A stretch of DNA of 18,754 nt from Treponema sp. (GTDB lineage: Bacteria; Spirochaetota; Spirochaetia; Treponematales; Treponemataceae): NCBI GenBank assembly GCA_014804085.1, contig JAAVAM010000046.1, positions 1 to 18,754 on the forward strand, read 5' to 3'. A program made the position numbers and the translations under genes. Under the pieces are notes generated by a model. That model was not told where the DNA came from and ran no database searches. It saw only the letters and a program-made list of their open reading frames with translations. Below are positions 1 through 7,792 of this stretch, one piece after another. The first letter of the stretch is position 1, and the number at the start of each line of letters is the position of its first letter.

Positions 1-48
1 GAAACCCCCGCTTCCGAGTAGAGGGGTTCCCTCCCTCCAAGAGTTCCG

Positions 49-64
49 TCCGCTTCCAAGCGGA
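49..64. repeat. Short inverted repeat upstream of the first gene
   Basis: TCCGCTT and AAGCGGA face each other across two bases, so about five pairs can form around a TTCCAA loop. No T-run follows on either strand, so this is at best a weak 3' end of something left of the window. The rest of bases 1-73 shows no gene; a looser AACCCC/GGGGTT pair lies at about 3-28. Confidence 0.3.
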
Positions 65-73
65 TAAACCACC

Positions 74-102
74 TTGCACATTTTTTCGTTCGCTATTATA
101 CT
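74..102 (+). promoter_or_regulatory. Sigma70-type promoter touching the start codon
   Basis: TTGCAC (74-79), a 17-base spacer and TATACT (97-102) form a good vegetative promoter. Transcription would begin near 108-110, which is where the ATG codons at 107 and 110 lie. No Shine-Dalgarno sequence is visible, so the message is probably leaderless. The start site is inferred from spacing only. Confidence 0.55.
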
Positions 103-106
103 ATAC

Positions 107-1174
107 ATGATGAAAAACCCGATGATTCTTTTCGCCTGTTTTCTGTTTCCGCCGCTTGCGTTCGCGCTGCCCGGCGTGCAGCCGTCTATTCCCGACCTTT
201 CGGGGCAGTACGTGTACTATAAGGACGCGACGTTCGAGCGCGAGTCGTACACGGGCATCCTGTGCTACGACGAAAGCACGTATGCGCTGCGCTATTTTGC
301 GCCGATGACAAAGAAAAAGCAGCGCGCAAAGGACATACAGATCCTGTTCTCGCTCGACCCGACCAAAAACCGCGTCGATTTGACGGGCGAACGGATTATC
401 ACGGCGATAACGCCAGAAGACACCGACATCGTTAATTACCTGCACGATATTCTGTACGAGCTGACCGCGCGCCGCCAAAAAGCCGGCTCTTTCACCGGGA
501 AAACGGAAAGCCGCCAGGACTATGAGCAGTTCGGCGGGCGCGTGACGTTGCATTTTGACGCGCTCATTCCGCTGTTCAACCTCGTGTCGATTACGTCGGC
601 CAACAACAAGACCGTGTTCTCGCTCGTTACGGCAGGACAGCTTGTCTCTTCCGAGGACGACAGTTTCTTTGCGTTCAAGGGCATGCCCGCCGTACTTACC
701 GACACGCGCCACCAATTCAAGCCAAAAAAATCACCGGCGAGCGAGCAGACCTACCAAAAAGAGGGCACGTCCGTTTTGCAGACCGTCGCGCTTGACGCGC
801 AGTGGAAACAGTCCATGGACAACCTGTGGCTGCTCGGCGACAACGCCATTCTTGTAATGGACGTAATCCCCCGCCCCGCAAATGCCGACGAAACGATGCT
901 CGCGCTCCTCACGCGGAAGATGCTGCTCGGCACGGATCATTCCTACCCCGACCTAAGCCGCCTTTCCGTCTCGGCCGAAGCCGGGCAGACAAAAATCAGC
1001 AACGTGCTTTACAAGCCGAACACCAAAAGCGTGACGCAGGACTTTAAGGTTCTGACCAAACTCGACGACGGCTCGGTGGGGTTCTTTACGCTCACCGTGT
1101 TCAGCGGCGCGTATACCAAAAACAAGGCTTATTTTCAGAGGATTTTAGATTCGTACCGCATCGAGCAACGCTAG
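107..1174 (+). CDS. Secreted protein of unknown family
   Basis: A 355-residue protein that I do not assign to a named family. It opens with a short signal peptide: a lysine near the start, the hydrophobic run ILFACFLFPPLAFA, then LPG. It should therefore be exported, probably to the periplasm or outer envelope. No lipobox, membrane segment after the signal, or catalytic motif is evident; the body is mixed alpha/beta-looking sequence. The open frame reaches back to a TTG at 74, but that codon is the -35 box of a good promoter. The start is therefore put at ATG 107, with ATG 110 as an alternative; neither has a ribosome binding site. The stop codon shares CTAG with the convergent gene on the other strand. 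No operon partner is visible. Confidence 0.75.
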   Translation: MMKNPMILFACFLFPPLAFALPGVQPSIPDLSGQYVYYKDATFERESYTGILCYDESTYALRYFAPMTKKKQRAKDIQILFSLDPTKNRVDLTGERIITAITPEDTDIVNYLHDILYELTARRQKAGSFTGKTESRQDYEQFGGRVTLHFDALIPLFNLVSITSANNKTVFSLVTAGQLVSSEDDSFFAFKGMPAVLTDTRHQFKPKKSPASEQTYQKEGTSVLQTVALDAQWKQSMDNLWLLGDNAILVMDVIPRPANADETMLALLTRKMLLGTDHSYPDLSRLSVSAEAGQTKISNVLYKPNTKSVTQDFKVLTKLDDGSVGFFTLTVFSGAYTKNKAYFQRILDSYRIEQR

Positions 1175-2010
1175 AAACTTGACCGCGACAGCGGCGAGCC
1201 AATCCACACGCCCTCACTGCCGAGGTATTCTTTGCGCTCGCCGTCAATCAAGAACTGTACGCTGTTCACCGTGGGGAACTCCGTTGCCGTGTAGACAATC
1301 TGCATCAGCTGCCCGATATAGCCTTCCACGCCCACGCGGTTGTATTCAAATTCCTCGCTGAAATTCAGCACCGCAACGCCGTCGCGCACCGTCGCAGAAA
1401 GTAGCCTCGTGCCGTCAGGAATGAGCGAGCGGCAGCCTTTTCCCCGCTCCGCCGGATTTGGCCCGGCAAGCAGGAGCGTGATATTGCCCGTGAGCGGCGA
1501 ATCGTTGCGCGTTACCGTCCGCGCCATTTCCTTGCGCGTCACCGACCCGTCATTGTCAATTGAGACAAAATAGAGTTTTGCCGTGCTCGTCGCAATCGCG
1601 GGCTTTTCGTCCGCAGGCGGCGTAACGGGCGCGGGCGGTGTCTGCTCGCGCGGTGCTGACGGCTGTTGCATCGGCTTTTCTGCCGCGTTTGCCGGTGGCT
1701 GCACGGGCGGGCGCGGTTCGTCCGACGGCACGGGCGTAACAGGCGGCTCAACCTGCGCAGGCGGCACGGTGTTGAGCGTAATGACAACATCTTCCTCGGG
1801 CAACGGCTCGGCAACGGGCTTTTTCTCTTCGTAATGTTCGATAAACGTGGGAGTCGTCCCAAACACGCGCTCAAAAAACCGCGTCGATTTAAGGTTCGAT
1901 TTTATGTCGTCAAGCTTGACCAAAAAGACAATCAGCAGAACAAGAAAACCCACCAGCCAGCATGCCAATGCCAGTCCGCTCGTATGTTTCTTCGATTTTT
2001 TTCCACCCAT
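1171..2010 (-). CDS. GerMN-domain membrane-anchored protein
   Basis: A 279-residue protein. The N-terminus is basic (MGGKKSKKH) and is followed by one membrane segment at about residues 13-31. A long proline/glutamate-rich linker (about 60-140) then leads to a globular C-terminal domain (about 145-270). That domain reads like a GerMN domain: a TAKLYFVSIDNDG strand, the loop LLAGPNPAERGKG, and VRDGVAVLNFSEEFE, followed by the QIVYTATEFPTVNSVQFLIDG element. GerMN domains occur in spore-germination proteins and also in envelope lipoproteins of non-sporulating bacteria, where their role is poorly defined. The design suggests a cytoplasmic-membrane anchor with the domain held in the periplasm on a flexible arm. 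It has its own promoter with ATG at the expected transcript start. A terminator separates it from birA, so it is probably a single-gene unit. Confidence 0.8.
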   Translation of the reverse strand: MGGKKSKKHTSGLALACWLVGFLVLLIVFLVKLDDIKSNLKSTRFFERVFGTTPTFIEHYEEKKPVAEPLPEEDVVITLNTVPPAQVEPPVTPVPSDEPRPPVQPPANAAEKPMQQPSAPREQTPPAPVTPPADEKPAIATSTAKLYFVSIDNDGSVTRKEMARTVTRNDSPLTGNITLLLAGPNPAERGKGCRSLIPDGTRLLSATVRDGVAVLNFSEEFEYNRVGVEGYIGQLMQIVYTATEFPTVNSVQFLIDGERKEYLGSEGVWIGSPLSRSSF

Positions 2011-2016
2011 ACCTAT

Positions 2017-2045
2017 AGTATAAACCGATATGACTTAAAAATCAA
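2017..2045 (-). promoter_or_regulatory. Promoter of the GerMN gene, leaderless type
   Basis: On the minus strand TTGATT (2045-2040), 17 bases, and TATACT (2022-2017). The ATG starts six bases after the -10 box, where transcription should begin, and no ribosome binding site fits in between. The -35 box lies inside the base of the terminator hairpin of the upstream gene, so terminator and promoter overlap. Confidence 0.55.
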
Positions 2046-2077
2046 CAAACGCCGAGGCAGAGCCTCGACGTTTGTTG
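2036..2077 (-). terminator. Intrinsic terminator after birA
   Basis: CAACAAACG (2043-2051) pairs with CGTTTGTTG (2069-2077), and inside it CGAGG (2053-2057) pairs with CCTCG (2063-2067) around a five-base loop. Read on the minus strand, the stem is followed by TTTTT (2041-2037). It would end the long minus-strand run that finishes with birA. Confidence 0.7.
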
Positions 2078-2143
2078 TTCTCATAAGGTATCGCAGTCGG
2101 GGTATGAACCCCTCCGCACGAATCAACAAACGCCGACGCAGAG
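2041..2143. repeat. Two near-identical 22-bp repeats between birA and the GerMN gene
   Basis: Bases 2041-2062 and 2122-2143 match at 21 of 22 positions (difference at 2056/2137). Each copy is the left half of a different hairpin: the first builds the terminator at 2043-2077, the second the hairpin AACGCCG (2129-2135) with CGGCGTT (2145-2151), which contains the birA stop codon. Between them GGGG TATGAA CCCC (2099-2112) makes a third small hairpin. The layout looks like a decayed intergenic repeat or a duplicated terminator. Confidence 0.6.
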
Positions 2144-2149
2144 ACGGCG

Positions 2150-3223
2150 TTACCGCGCAAAGTCCGTGCCGTGCAGGCTCACTTCGCCGCTCTGGAGCGT
2201 TTTTTCCGTGCCGTCCGCACAGCGCACGACCAGACCGGCATCGTCGGAAATATCGAGTACGGCCGCCTGATACGGCTCGCCGCGCAGACCCGCCGCCGGA
2301 TTGACCGTCACCGTTTTCCCGATGACGAACGAACGCGCACGGTACTCCGCCATGAGCGCGGCAGCCGCCGCAACGTCGCCGCGTTCCCCCGCGTCATAAA
2401 ACGAAAGCAGGTGCGCCACCACACGGGCGACCACCTCGTTGCGGCTCACACGGGCGGCTTTTTCCTTGTCGGGAGCGAATTCTTGCAACGACCCGGCAAC
2501 CGCCGCCAATTCGCCGGGAAATCCGCCGTCGCGCACATTAATGCCGATTCCCACGTTCGCCGCCTCTATCTGCCCGGATTCAAAATTGGCGACCCCTTCG
2601 GTCAGAATGCCGCAGATTTTTTTGCCGCCCAAAAAGACATCGTTCACCCATTTTATCTGCGCGTGTGTGCCGAACAACTCGTCCGCCGCACGGGCAACGG
2701 CAACAGCAGCAGCGGCGGTCAGCAACGCGGGATTGGTCACGCCGTTTTTGGGCGCGTAGATGAGCGTAAAATACACACCGCTGTCCGGCGGCGACGCAAA
2801 CGGACGACCCATGCGCCCGCGCCCCGCCGTCTGCTTGCCCGCCACAATAAGCGCGCGGTGCAACCGCGCCCCGTCCGCCGTCAATTCGCCACGCGAATCC
2901 CGGAACACGCCGACCGCCGCGCACTGGCGTTTGCTTTCCGCGAGCGTGGAATCGATTTCGTCAAAGCAGAAAACTGCGCCAGGTCGTGCGCCGAGTTCGG
3001 TCAGTCTCCGCGCGATGTACGTGCCGTCAATTTTATCGGGAGCGGAAATCAGCCGGTAGCCACGGTTGGAGACGGCTTCAATCTGGCAGCCGTCCGCGCG
3101 CAACGCCGTAATCGCTTTCCATACTGACGTGCGCGAAACACCGCATGCCGCGGCAAGTTCTTCGCCGGAAACAAAATCAGCGGACGCAATGAGTGCAGAA
3201 AAGACAGCCGACTTGGTGGACAT
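2150..3223 (-). CDS. birA: Bifunctional biotin-protein ligase / biotin operon repressor
   Basis: A 357-residue BirA of the long, DNA-binding type. It activates biotin as biotinyl-AMP and attaches it to a lysine of biotin carboxyl carrier proteins; the winged helix can repress biotin genes when the enzyme is charged. Residues 1-60 are the winged helix (SGEELAAACGVSRTSVWKAI, then SNRGYRL). The central catalytic domain shows the biotinyl-AMP loop GRGRMGR at 134-140, the active-site KWVNDV with Lys191, GKKICGILTEG, and VGIGINV at 224-230. Residues from about 305 form the SH3-like C-terminal domain. The gene starts 14 bases after the dctP stop with only a weak ribosome binding site, suggesting co-transcription. 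Its stop codon lies in a hairpin. No biotin synthesis or uptake gene is nearby. Confidence 0.93.
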   Translation of the reverse strand: MSTKSAVFSALIASADFVSGEELAAACGVSRTSVWKAITALRADGCQIEAVSNRGYRLISAPDKIDGTYIARRLTELGARPGAVFCFDEIDSTLAESKRQCAAVGVFRDSRGELTADGARLHRALIVAGKQTAGRGRMGRPFASPPDSGVYFTLIYAPKNGVTNPALLTAAAAVAVARAADELFGTHAQIKWVNDVFLGGKKICGILTEGVANFESGQIEAANVGIGINVRDGGFPGELAAVAGSLQEFAPDKEKAARVSRNEVVARVVAHLLSFYDAGERGDVAAAAALMAEYRARSFVIGKTVTVNPAAGLRGEPYQAAVLDISDDAGLVVRCADGTEKTLQSGEVSLHGTDFAR

Positions 3224-3237
3224 ACGGCACTCTGACG

Positions 3238-4260
3238 CTACTGTGTCAGCTCTTTCATCTCATGGATCAGTTCTTTGCCATATACCGCGGAGAACGTGTC
3301 CATGACGCGCGTCGTTGCCTGCGCAAATTCGTGCAGGTTGGGATTGGTAATGGTCATGCCCACGTTATGCAGGCGCGACACGAACGCTTCCGTCTGATTT
3401 CTCACCAGCTGGCGGTTCAAATCCTGTGCTTTTTTTGCCGCCTCGCGCAGAATCCGCCGATCGCCCTCGCCGAGCGTGTCCCACAGGCTCTTGCGAATAA
3501 CAAGCGGCATTGCGTCGTAACTGTGATTGGTAATGGCAAGGCAGTGCTGCTCTTCGTACAGCCGGCTGTTATAGATAATCGGAATGGGATTTTCTTGCGA
3601 GTCAAACAGCCCGTCTTTCAGTGCCTTTTTCAGCTCGTTGAACGCATACGGCTCGGGATTCGCGCCGAGCGCGGTCATCGTTTCCATGACGATTTGGTTC
3701 GGCGGCGTGCGGATATGCAGTCCTTTCATGTCCGCCACGCAATTGACCGCCCGATCCGTCGTGGTCACGCAGCGGAAACCATTGTCAAAATGGGAAAGCA
3801 CGACGATATTGAACGCCTCAAGCGTCTTGTCCACGTCTTGAATGAGCGGACTGTCCATAAACTGCCACGCGGACTCAAAATCGGAGAATAGGAACGGCAG
3901 CGCGGAAATGCCCACTTCGGGCGCATACACGGCAAAATTCCCCGCGCTCGAAATCGTCATGTCCAAGGTGTCGTTGACCACGCCGTCTATCAAATCCGCG
4001 TCGCTGCCCAGCGTGCCGTCGGCATGAATATCAACCGTAATCCTGCCGTTGGAATTCTGCTCCACTTCTTCCTTGAACAAGAGCGACGCAACGCCGCGCG
4101 GGTCTTCTTTGTTCGTCGAAAAACCAAGCGTTATCGTCACGGGCGTACTGCCGCTTCCCGCATCATCTGTTTTCGGACGCGCCGCAACGTTCTGCGTTTT
4201 GTTGCAACCTGCACATACGACGCACAGCGCAAGTGCCGCCACCGCCAGTCTCTTAACCAT
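3238..4260 (-). CDS. dctP: TRAP transporter solute-binding lipoprotein (DctP family)
   Basis: A 340-residue periplasmic binding protein of tripartite ATP-independent transporters, which capture mostly organic acids for sodium-driven uptake. The frame opens upstream, but the start is set at 4260: GGAGGA lies about nine bases ahead of it, and it begins a proper signal peptide, MVKRLAVAALALCVVCAGC, with a lipobox cysteine at 19. Family features are ITLGFSTN near the N-terminus, the ligand-binding strand MKGLHIRTPPN with its arginine, and GLFDSQENPIPII. The membrane partners DctQ and DctM are not adjacent, so this is either an orphan receptor or one whose permease lies elsewhere. It sits 19 bases after the PII-like gene and 14 before birA, in an apparent operon. 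The substrate cannot be read from sequence. Confidence 0.9.
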   Translation of the reverse strand: MVKRLAVAALALCVVCAGCNKTQNVAARPKTDDAGSGSTPVTITLGFSTNKEDPRGVASLLFKEEVEQNSNGRITVDIHADGTLGSDADLIDGVVNDTLDMTISSAGNFAVYAPEVGISALPFLFSDFESAWQFMDSPLIQDVDKTLEAFNIVVLSHFDNGFRCVTTTDRAVNCVADMKGLHIRTPPNQIVMETMTALGANPEPYAFNELKKALKDGLFDSQENPIPIIYNSRLYEEQHCLAITNHSYDAMPLVIRKSLWDTLGEGDRRILREAAKKAQDLNRQLVRNQTEAFVSRLHNVGMTITNPNLHEFAQATTRVMDTFSAVYGKELIHEMKELTQ

Positions 4261-4279
4261 ACGACGATTCCTCCGGCCG

Positions 4280-4936
4280 CTACGCGTTTTTCCGGCCGAG
4301 CAACGTAAAATCGTCCACGCCGCTGCAAAACGCAATGCCGCTTCCCGGCTCGCGCAGGCATTTCAAGTCGCGGATAGCGTTCAGCACCGCCGCTTTTTTC
4401 TCATGCTCCACCACAATCAGCAGCATTTCCTTTTCGGGGACGATATGCATGCCAAAAAATTTCTCGTCGTCCTCGCGGGCAGTTCCGCGCGCGTTGATGA
4501 CCGTACCGCCGCCCGCGCCCGCACGACGCGCCGCCGCCATCGCATCGTCGGCATAGCCTTTGTTCACGACGACCGAAATCAAATCGCGAGCCTTTTCCAT
4601 GTGCATATCTCCTTCGTTTTCTTCCTGCGTGATAACGCCCGTCCGCATCATCAAATCCACGTCCACCGAAAACAGCTGACCGAAATTCGCCTTTTCGAGC
4701 AGCGTTGCATTGACAATCGCGTCGATGATATTCTGCTTCTGCCGCTCGTCCACGATCATATAAATCACGTCTTTGGTCGTTTCGCCCAGACCGAGTACCG
4801 CCGCAAGGTTTGACCGGGCAAGCCCGCGTCCCATAAGCACCGTGCCGCCCCGGCAGCCCGCCTCAACCGCCGCCGCCGTCAGTTTTTCGCCCTTGTCATG
4901 CGGAACAATGCTCATCAGCAGATTGAACATACTCAT
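4280..4936 (-). CDS. Tandem PII-like (GlnB-fold) regulatory protein
   Basis: A 218-residue protein made of two PII-like halves, about 1-108 and 115-218. The matching landmarks are RGGTVLMGRG (29-38) with DVIYMIVDE (56-64), and GGGTVINARG (142-151) with EMLLIVVEHE (170-179). The GTV..RG segment lies where PII proteins carry the start of the T-loop. PII proteins bind ATP, ADP or other small effectors and clamp onto transporters or enzymes. This two-domain form would act as a pseudo-hexamer-like trimer or similar, which is inference. Its ATG overlaps the DUF1538 stop by four bases (ATGA), so translation is coupled, and the transporter-like partner is its likely target. No classical uridylylation tyrosine in a T-loop stands out, so control by ligand alone is more likely. 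Confidence 0.82.
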   Translation of the reverse strand: MSMFNLLMSIVPHDKGEKLTAAAVEAGCRGGTVLMGRGLARSNLAAVLGLGETTKDVIYMIVDERQKQNIIDAIVNATLLEKANFGQLFSVDVDLMMRTGVITQEENEGDMHMEKARDLISVVVNKGYADDAMAAARRAGAGGGTVINARGTAREDDEKFFGMHIVPEKEMLLIVVEHEKKAAVLNAIRDLKCLREPGSGIAFCSGVDDFTLLGRKNA

Positions 4937-6471
4937 TGCCCGTCTCCTTGTGCCGAACAGCGAACAGTGCGCTGCGCGCGCCGGTTTTTGATGGCAAAAA
5001 TCATTCCCAAAATCTGGATTGCGATGAGCGGTGTCATGGCGACAAGCGCGATAACGCCGAACGCGTCCACCGCAGGATTTCCGCCGCTTGCCGCCGACGC
5101 GCCGAGCGTGAACGAAAGGATAAACGTGCTCGTCATTGTGCCGCTTGCCACGCCGCCGCTGTCAAACGCGATGCCCGTAAACAACTTGGGGCAAAAAAAC
5201 GCGAGGACAAGCGAAATGGCATACCCCGGAATCAGCACGTACCACAGGCTGAACCCGGTCAGCACGCGGAGCATCGACAGCCCGATTGAAGTCGCCACGC
5301 CCGCAGAAAGCGCAATCAGCATGACGCGCCGTTTAATCGTGCCGCCGCTCACGCTTTCCACCTGATCGGTCAGCACCCACACGGCAGGCTCGGCAATGAC
5401 GACCACCGCACCAAAGGCAAAGCCCACCACGACGAGCAACGCCGACCACAGCGGGCTTGCCGCCGCGAGCGCGCCGAGCACCTCGCCGAGCCGTTCGCCC
5501 GCCGGCATAAAACCGCCGTTCGCGCCCACCAAAAAGATAATCAGGCCGACAAAACTGAACACAAAGCCGCGCACCATGCGGATAACCTGGAACGGCGGCA
5601 TTTTTATGAGCGTCACCTGAAAAAAGACCGCCATTGCCAACAGCGGCAACAACGCGTTCACCACTTCGTGCGTGATTGCGGGAAGCAGCTGCACAAAAAC
5701 GGACAACCCGCTCGCCGCCGCATGCGTCGCTTCTGCCTCTGCGACAGCACTGTCCGCCGACGTGCCCGTATGCGCAAAAATAATACCGTACAGGCAGACC
5801 GCCGCAATCGGTCCGATAGACGCAATGCCCGTCAAGCCAAAGCCGTCGTCATTTTCGGCAGCGTCCTTTGCGCCCGTCTTCACGCGCACGGCGGCAACGC
5901 CCAAACCCAACGCCATGATAAAGGGCACGGTCATCGGTCCGGTCGTCGCACCGCCGCTGTCAAACGCGATGCCCTGGAATTCGGCGGGCGTAAAAAACGC
6001 GAGCGCGAACACAATCGCATAGGCAATGAGCAGCAGTATATTGAGCGGAAGCGAAAACACCATGCGGAAAATGCCGAGCGACACCGCCAAGCCGATTCCC
6101 GCCGCAATCATCAGAATCAGATGCCATTTGTTGACGGAAGGAGCGATGCCGCGCACTTGGTCGGCAAGCACCTGCACGTCCGGCTCGGCAACGGTGACGA
6201 TAAAACCGATCATGAATGCGGCAATCAGCAGCAGCGGAAGATTCCGTTTTGCCGCAAGTGCCGCGCCGCTCTGCTCGCCAATCGGAATGACCCCGATGTC
6301 AATGCCGAGCAGAAAAACCGTCAGCCCCAAGATAACCAGCACGCCGCCCACCAAAAACCGCACGATAAGCGACCCGCCCAACGGAGCAATCGTCACGCCG
6401 AGCAGCAGGACGACTGCCATAATCGGCAGGACGGAAGAGACGGTTTCTTTGAGTTTCTGCAAGATATTCAT
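4933..6471 (-). CDS. DUF1538 integral membrane protein, internally duplicated
   Basis: A 512-residue, very hydrophobic protein with roughly a dozen membrane segments. It consists of two homologous halves about 266 residues apart. AEPDVQVLADQV (95-106) and IAFDSGGATTGPMT (168-181) in the first match AEPAVWVLTDQV (360-371) and IAFDSGGVASGTMT (434-447) in the second. This is the two-unit DUF1538 architecture. The acidic-proline and DSGG motifs inside membrane regions and the inverted-style duplication are what one expects of an ion or solute carrier, but no substrate is established. The next gene, overlapping by four bases, encodes a PII-like regulator. The start has only a weak GGG-type ribosome site, and the gene begins 55 bases after luxS. 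Confidence 0.85.
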   Translation of the reverse strand: MNILQKLKETVSSVLPIMAVVLLLGVTIAPLGGSLIVRFLVGGVLVILGLTVFLLGIDIGVIPIGEQSGAALAAKRNLPLLLIAAFMIGFIVTVAEPDVQVLADQVRGIAPSVNKWHLILMIAAGIGLAVSLGIFRMVFSLPLNILLLIAYAIVFALAFFTPAEFQGIAFDSGGATTGPMTVPFIMALGLGVAAVRVKTGAKDAAENDDGFGLTGIASIGPIAAVCLYGIIFAHTGTSADSAVAEAEATHAAASGLSVFVQLLPAITHEVVNALLPLLAMAVFFQVTLIKMPPFQVIRMVRGFVFSFVGLIIFLVGANGGFMPAGERLGEVLGALAAASPLWSALLVVVGFAFGAVVVIAEPAVWVLTDQVESVSGGTIKRRVMLIALSAGVATSIGLSMLRVLTGFSLWYVLIPGYAISLVLAFFCPKLFTGIAFDSGGVASGTMTSTFILSFTLGASAASGGNPAVDAFGVIALVAMTPLIAIQILGMIFAIKNRRAQRTVRCSAQGDGQ

Positions 6472-6526
6472 GCGATGCTACCCGTTCGATATTTCTTCTA
6501 TAATTTCGTTCCGCGCCAAAAAACGC

Positions 6527-7000
6527 CTATTTGAAGCACTGCCAGCCGTTCGCCTCGATGCCGTCCACCCACTGCCGGGCAAACCGTTTTGCGCCCGGCA
6601 AGTCCATGTCGCGGAAGTTGCCGCATTCGGTTTCGGTGGCGGCGGGAATCGGTCCTTCCCACGCAATCACTTTCTTGAACACCGGCAGCAGATGCCCCGC
6701 AATGAACGCCTCGTCCCGGTCGCCCCATACGGTAAGATAAAAGCCCGTGCGGCAGCCCATCGGGCTAAAATCGATAACGCCGTCGATTTCGTCGCGGATA
6801 TGCTCGGCGACGATATGCTCAATCGTATGAATCGCGCCAGTCGGCATGAATTCGGCATTCGGCTGCGTGACGCGAATGTCGAATTTGGTCACCACGTCGC
6901 CTTTTTCGCCGATTTTCTTTGCCGCCAGACGAACGAACGGCGCGACGACTTTGGTATGGTCAAGATTGAATGATTCGACCTTGTATTTTCTTTCTGCCAT
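6527..7000 (-). CDS. luxS: S-ribosylhomocysteine lyase (AI-2 synthase)
   Basis: A 157-residue LuxS of normal length. It splits S-ribosylhomocysteine into homocysteine and DPD, the precursor of the AI-2 signal, in the cytoplasm. The metal-binding HTIEH motif gives His58 and His62 with catalytic Glu61. SPMGCRTGFYL supplies the catalytic Cys83, and TECGNF supplies the third metal ligand Cys126. All key residues are present. It begins 19 bases after mtnN, whose product makes its substrate, so the two form a complete activated-methyl recycling unit. An AGAG-type ribosome site lies about ten bases upstream. Whether AI-2 is used as a signal here or is just a by-product cannot be judged; no luxP/lsr-like receptor gene is in the window. 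Confidence 0.96.
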   Translation of the reverse strand: MAERKYKVESFNLDHTKVVAPFVRLAAKKIGEKGDVVTKFDIRVTQPNAEFMPTGAIHTIEHIVAEHIRDEIDGVIDFSPMGCRTGFYLTVWGDRDEAFIAGHLLPVFKKVIAWEGPIPAATETECGNFRDMDLPGAKRFARQWVDGIEANGWQCFK

Positions 7001-7019
7001 AGGAACGCTCTTTTCAATC

Positions 7020-7733
7020 TTATAATTTTTTCAGCAGATTGACAACCAGTTTCGCGCTCATTTCGGCGGCAGTCTGCTCGTTGAACACGGAAGTCGCCTC
7101 GCCCTCGTCGTCCGCCATGTCGCTCATGCAGCGCAGGATTAAAAATGGCGTGCCGTTCAGCCAGCACGCATGGGCGATTGCCGCGCCTTCCATTTCCACG
7201 CAGGCGGGGGCGCAGGTTTTGACGATACGCGCCTTGACCGCCTTGTCGGCAATAAACTGGTCGCCCGTCGCCACGCGCCCTGCAATCAGCTGATGCCCGC
7301 CGAACATGGCTTTGCCGTCCGCGAACGCTTCCTGCGCCGCCGCAAGCATCGCCTTATCCGCCGCAAACGCCGAACACGCCATTTGCGGAATGACCGTCGG
7401 CGCGTAGCCGAATCCCGTTGCGTCCATGTCATGGTACACCGCGTCCGTAGACACGACAAAATCAAGCACGCCAAGACCGTGTGCCGCCGCGCCCGCAATG
7501 CCCGTATTGATGACATGCGTCACGCCGTACTGCATGATGAGCCGCTGCGCGCACAACGCCGCATTCACTTTGCCCACCCCGCTCCTGACGACAACCACGT
7601 TCACGCCGTCAATCGCCCCTTCAAAAAAGACCAAGCCGCCGGCAGACGATTCCTTGCCCGCCGCCGCATCCTTGAGATACGCGACCTCCGCCTCCATCGC
7701 GCCGATAATGCCGATTTTCTTCATCGTTCCCAT
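7020..7733 (-). CDS. mtnN: 5'-methylthioadenosine/S-adenosylhomocysteine nucleosidase
   Basis: A 237-residue Pfs/MtnN enzyme that removes adenine from S-adenosylhomocysteine and methylthioadenosine. It shows the N-terminal KKIGIIGAMEAEV with the conserved glutamates, GVGKVNAA, NTGIAGAAA, VEMEGAAIAHAC, and the C-terminal CMSDMAD carrying the catalytic aspartate. The start at 7733 is chosen because AAAGGAG sits six bases upstream. ATG 7736 is directly adjacent to it. ATG 7724 (MKKIGI) matches the usual family start but would be 15 bases from the Shine-Dalgarno sequence. It heads the run that continues into luxS. A promoter at 7812-7840 would give a leader of about 70 bases. The divergent side carries a small-RNA candidate. 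Confidence 0.94.
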   Translation of the reverse strand: MGTMKKIGIIGAMEAEVAYLKDAAAGKESSAGGLVFFEGAIDGVNVVVVRSGVGKVNAALCAQRLIMQYGVTHVINTGIAGAAAHGLGVLDFVVSTDAVYHDMDATGFGYAPTVIPQMACSAFAADKAMLAAAQEAFADGKAMFGGHQLIAGRVATGDQFIADKAVKARIVKTCAPACVEMEGAAIAHACWLNGTPFLILRCMSDMADDEGEATSVFNEQTAAEMSAKLVVNLLKKL

Positions 7734-7792
7734 CATTCGCTCCTTTGAGGAAACTGCGAAACGCAAATTTCCTCTTTATATTCGAAAAACAC

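Noticed and set aside
1..73. Partial tRNA or coding end at the left edge
   Set aside because: No cloverleaf can be drawn and no frame is convincing; only a weak inverted repeat is seen.
2171..3127. Long open frame opposite birA
   Set aside because: It is fully antisense to a well-supported BirA, arginine-rich and without family motifs; a GC-rich codon-bias shadow.
5668..6534. Open frame of 288 codons opposite the DUF1538 gene
   Set aside because: It is antisense to a hydrophobic gene with clear internal repeats, and its product is unnaturally rich in R, H, N and Q.
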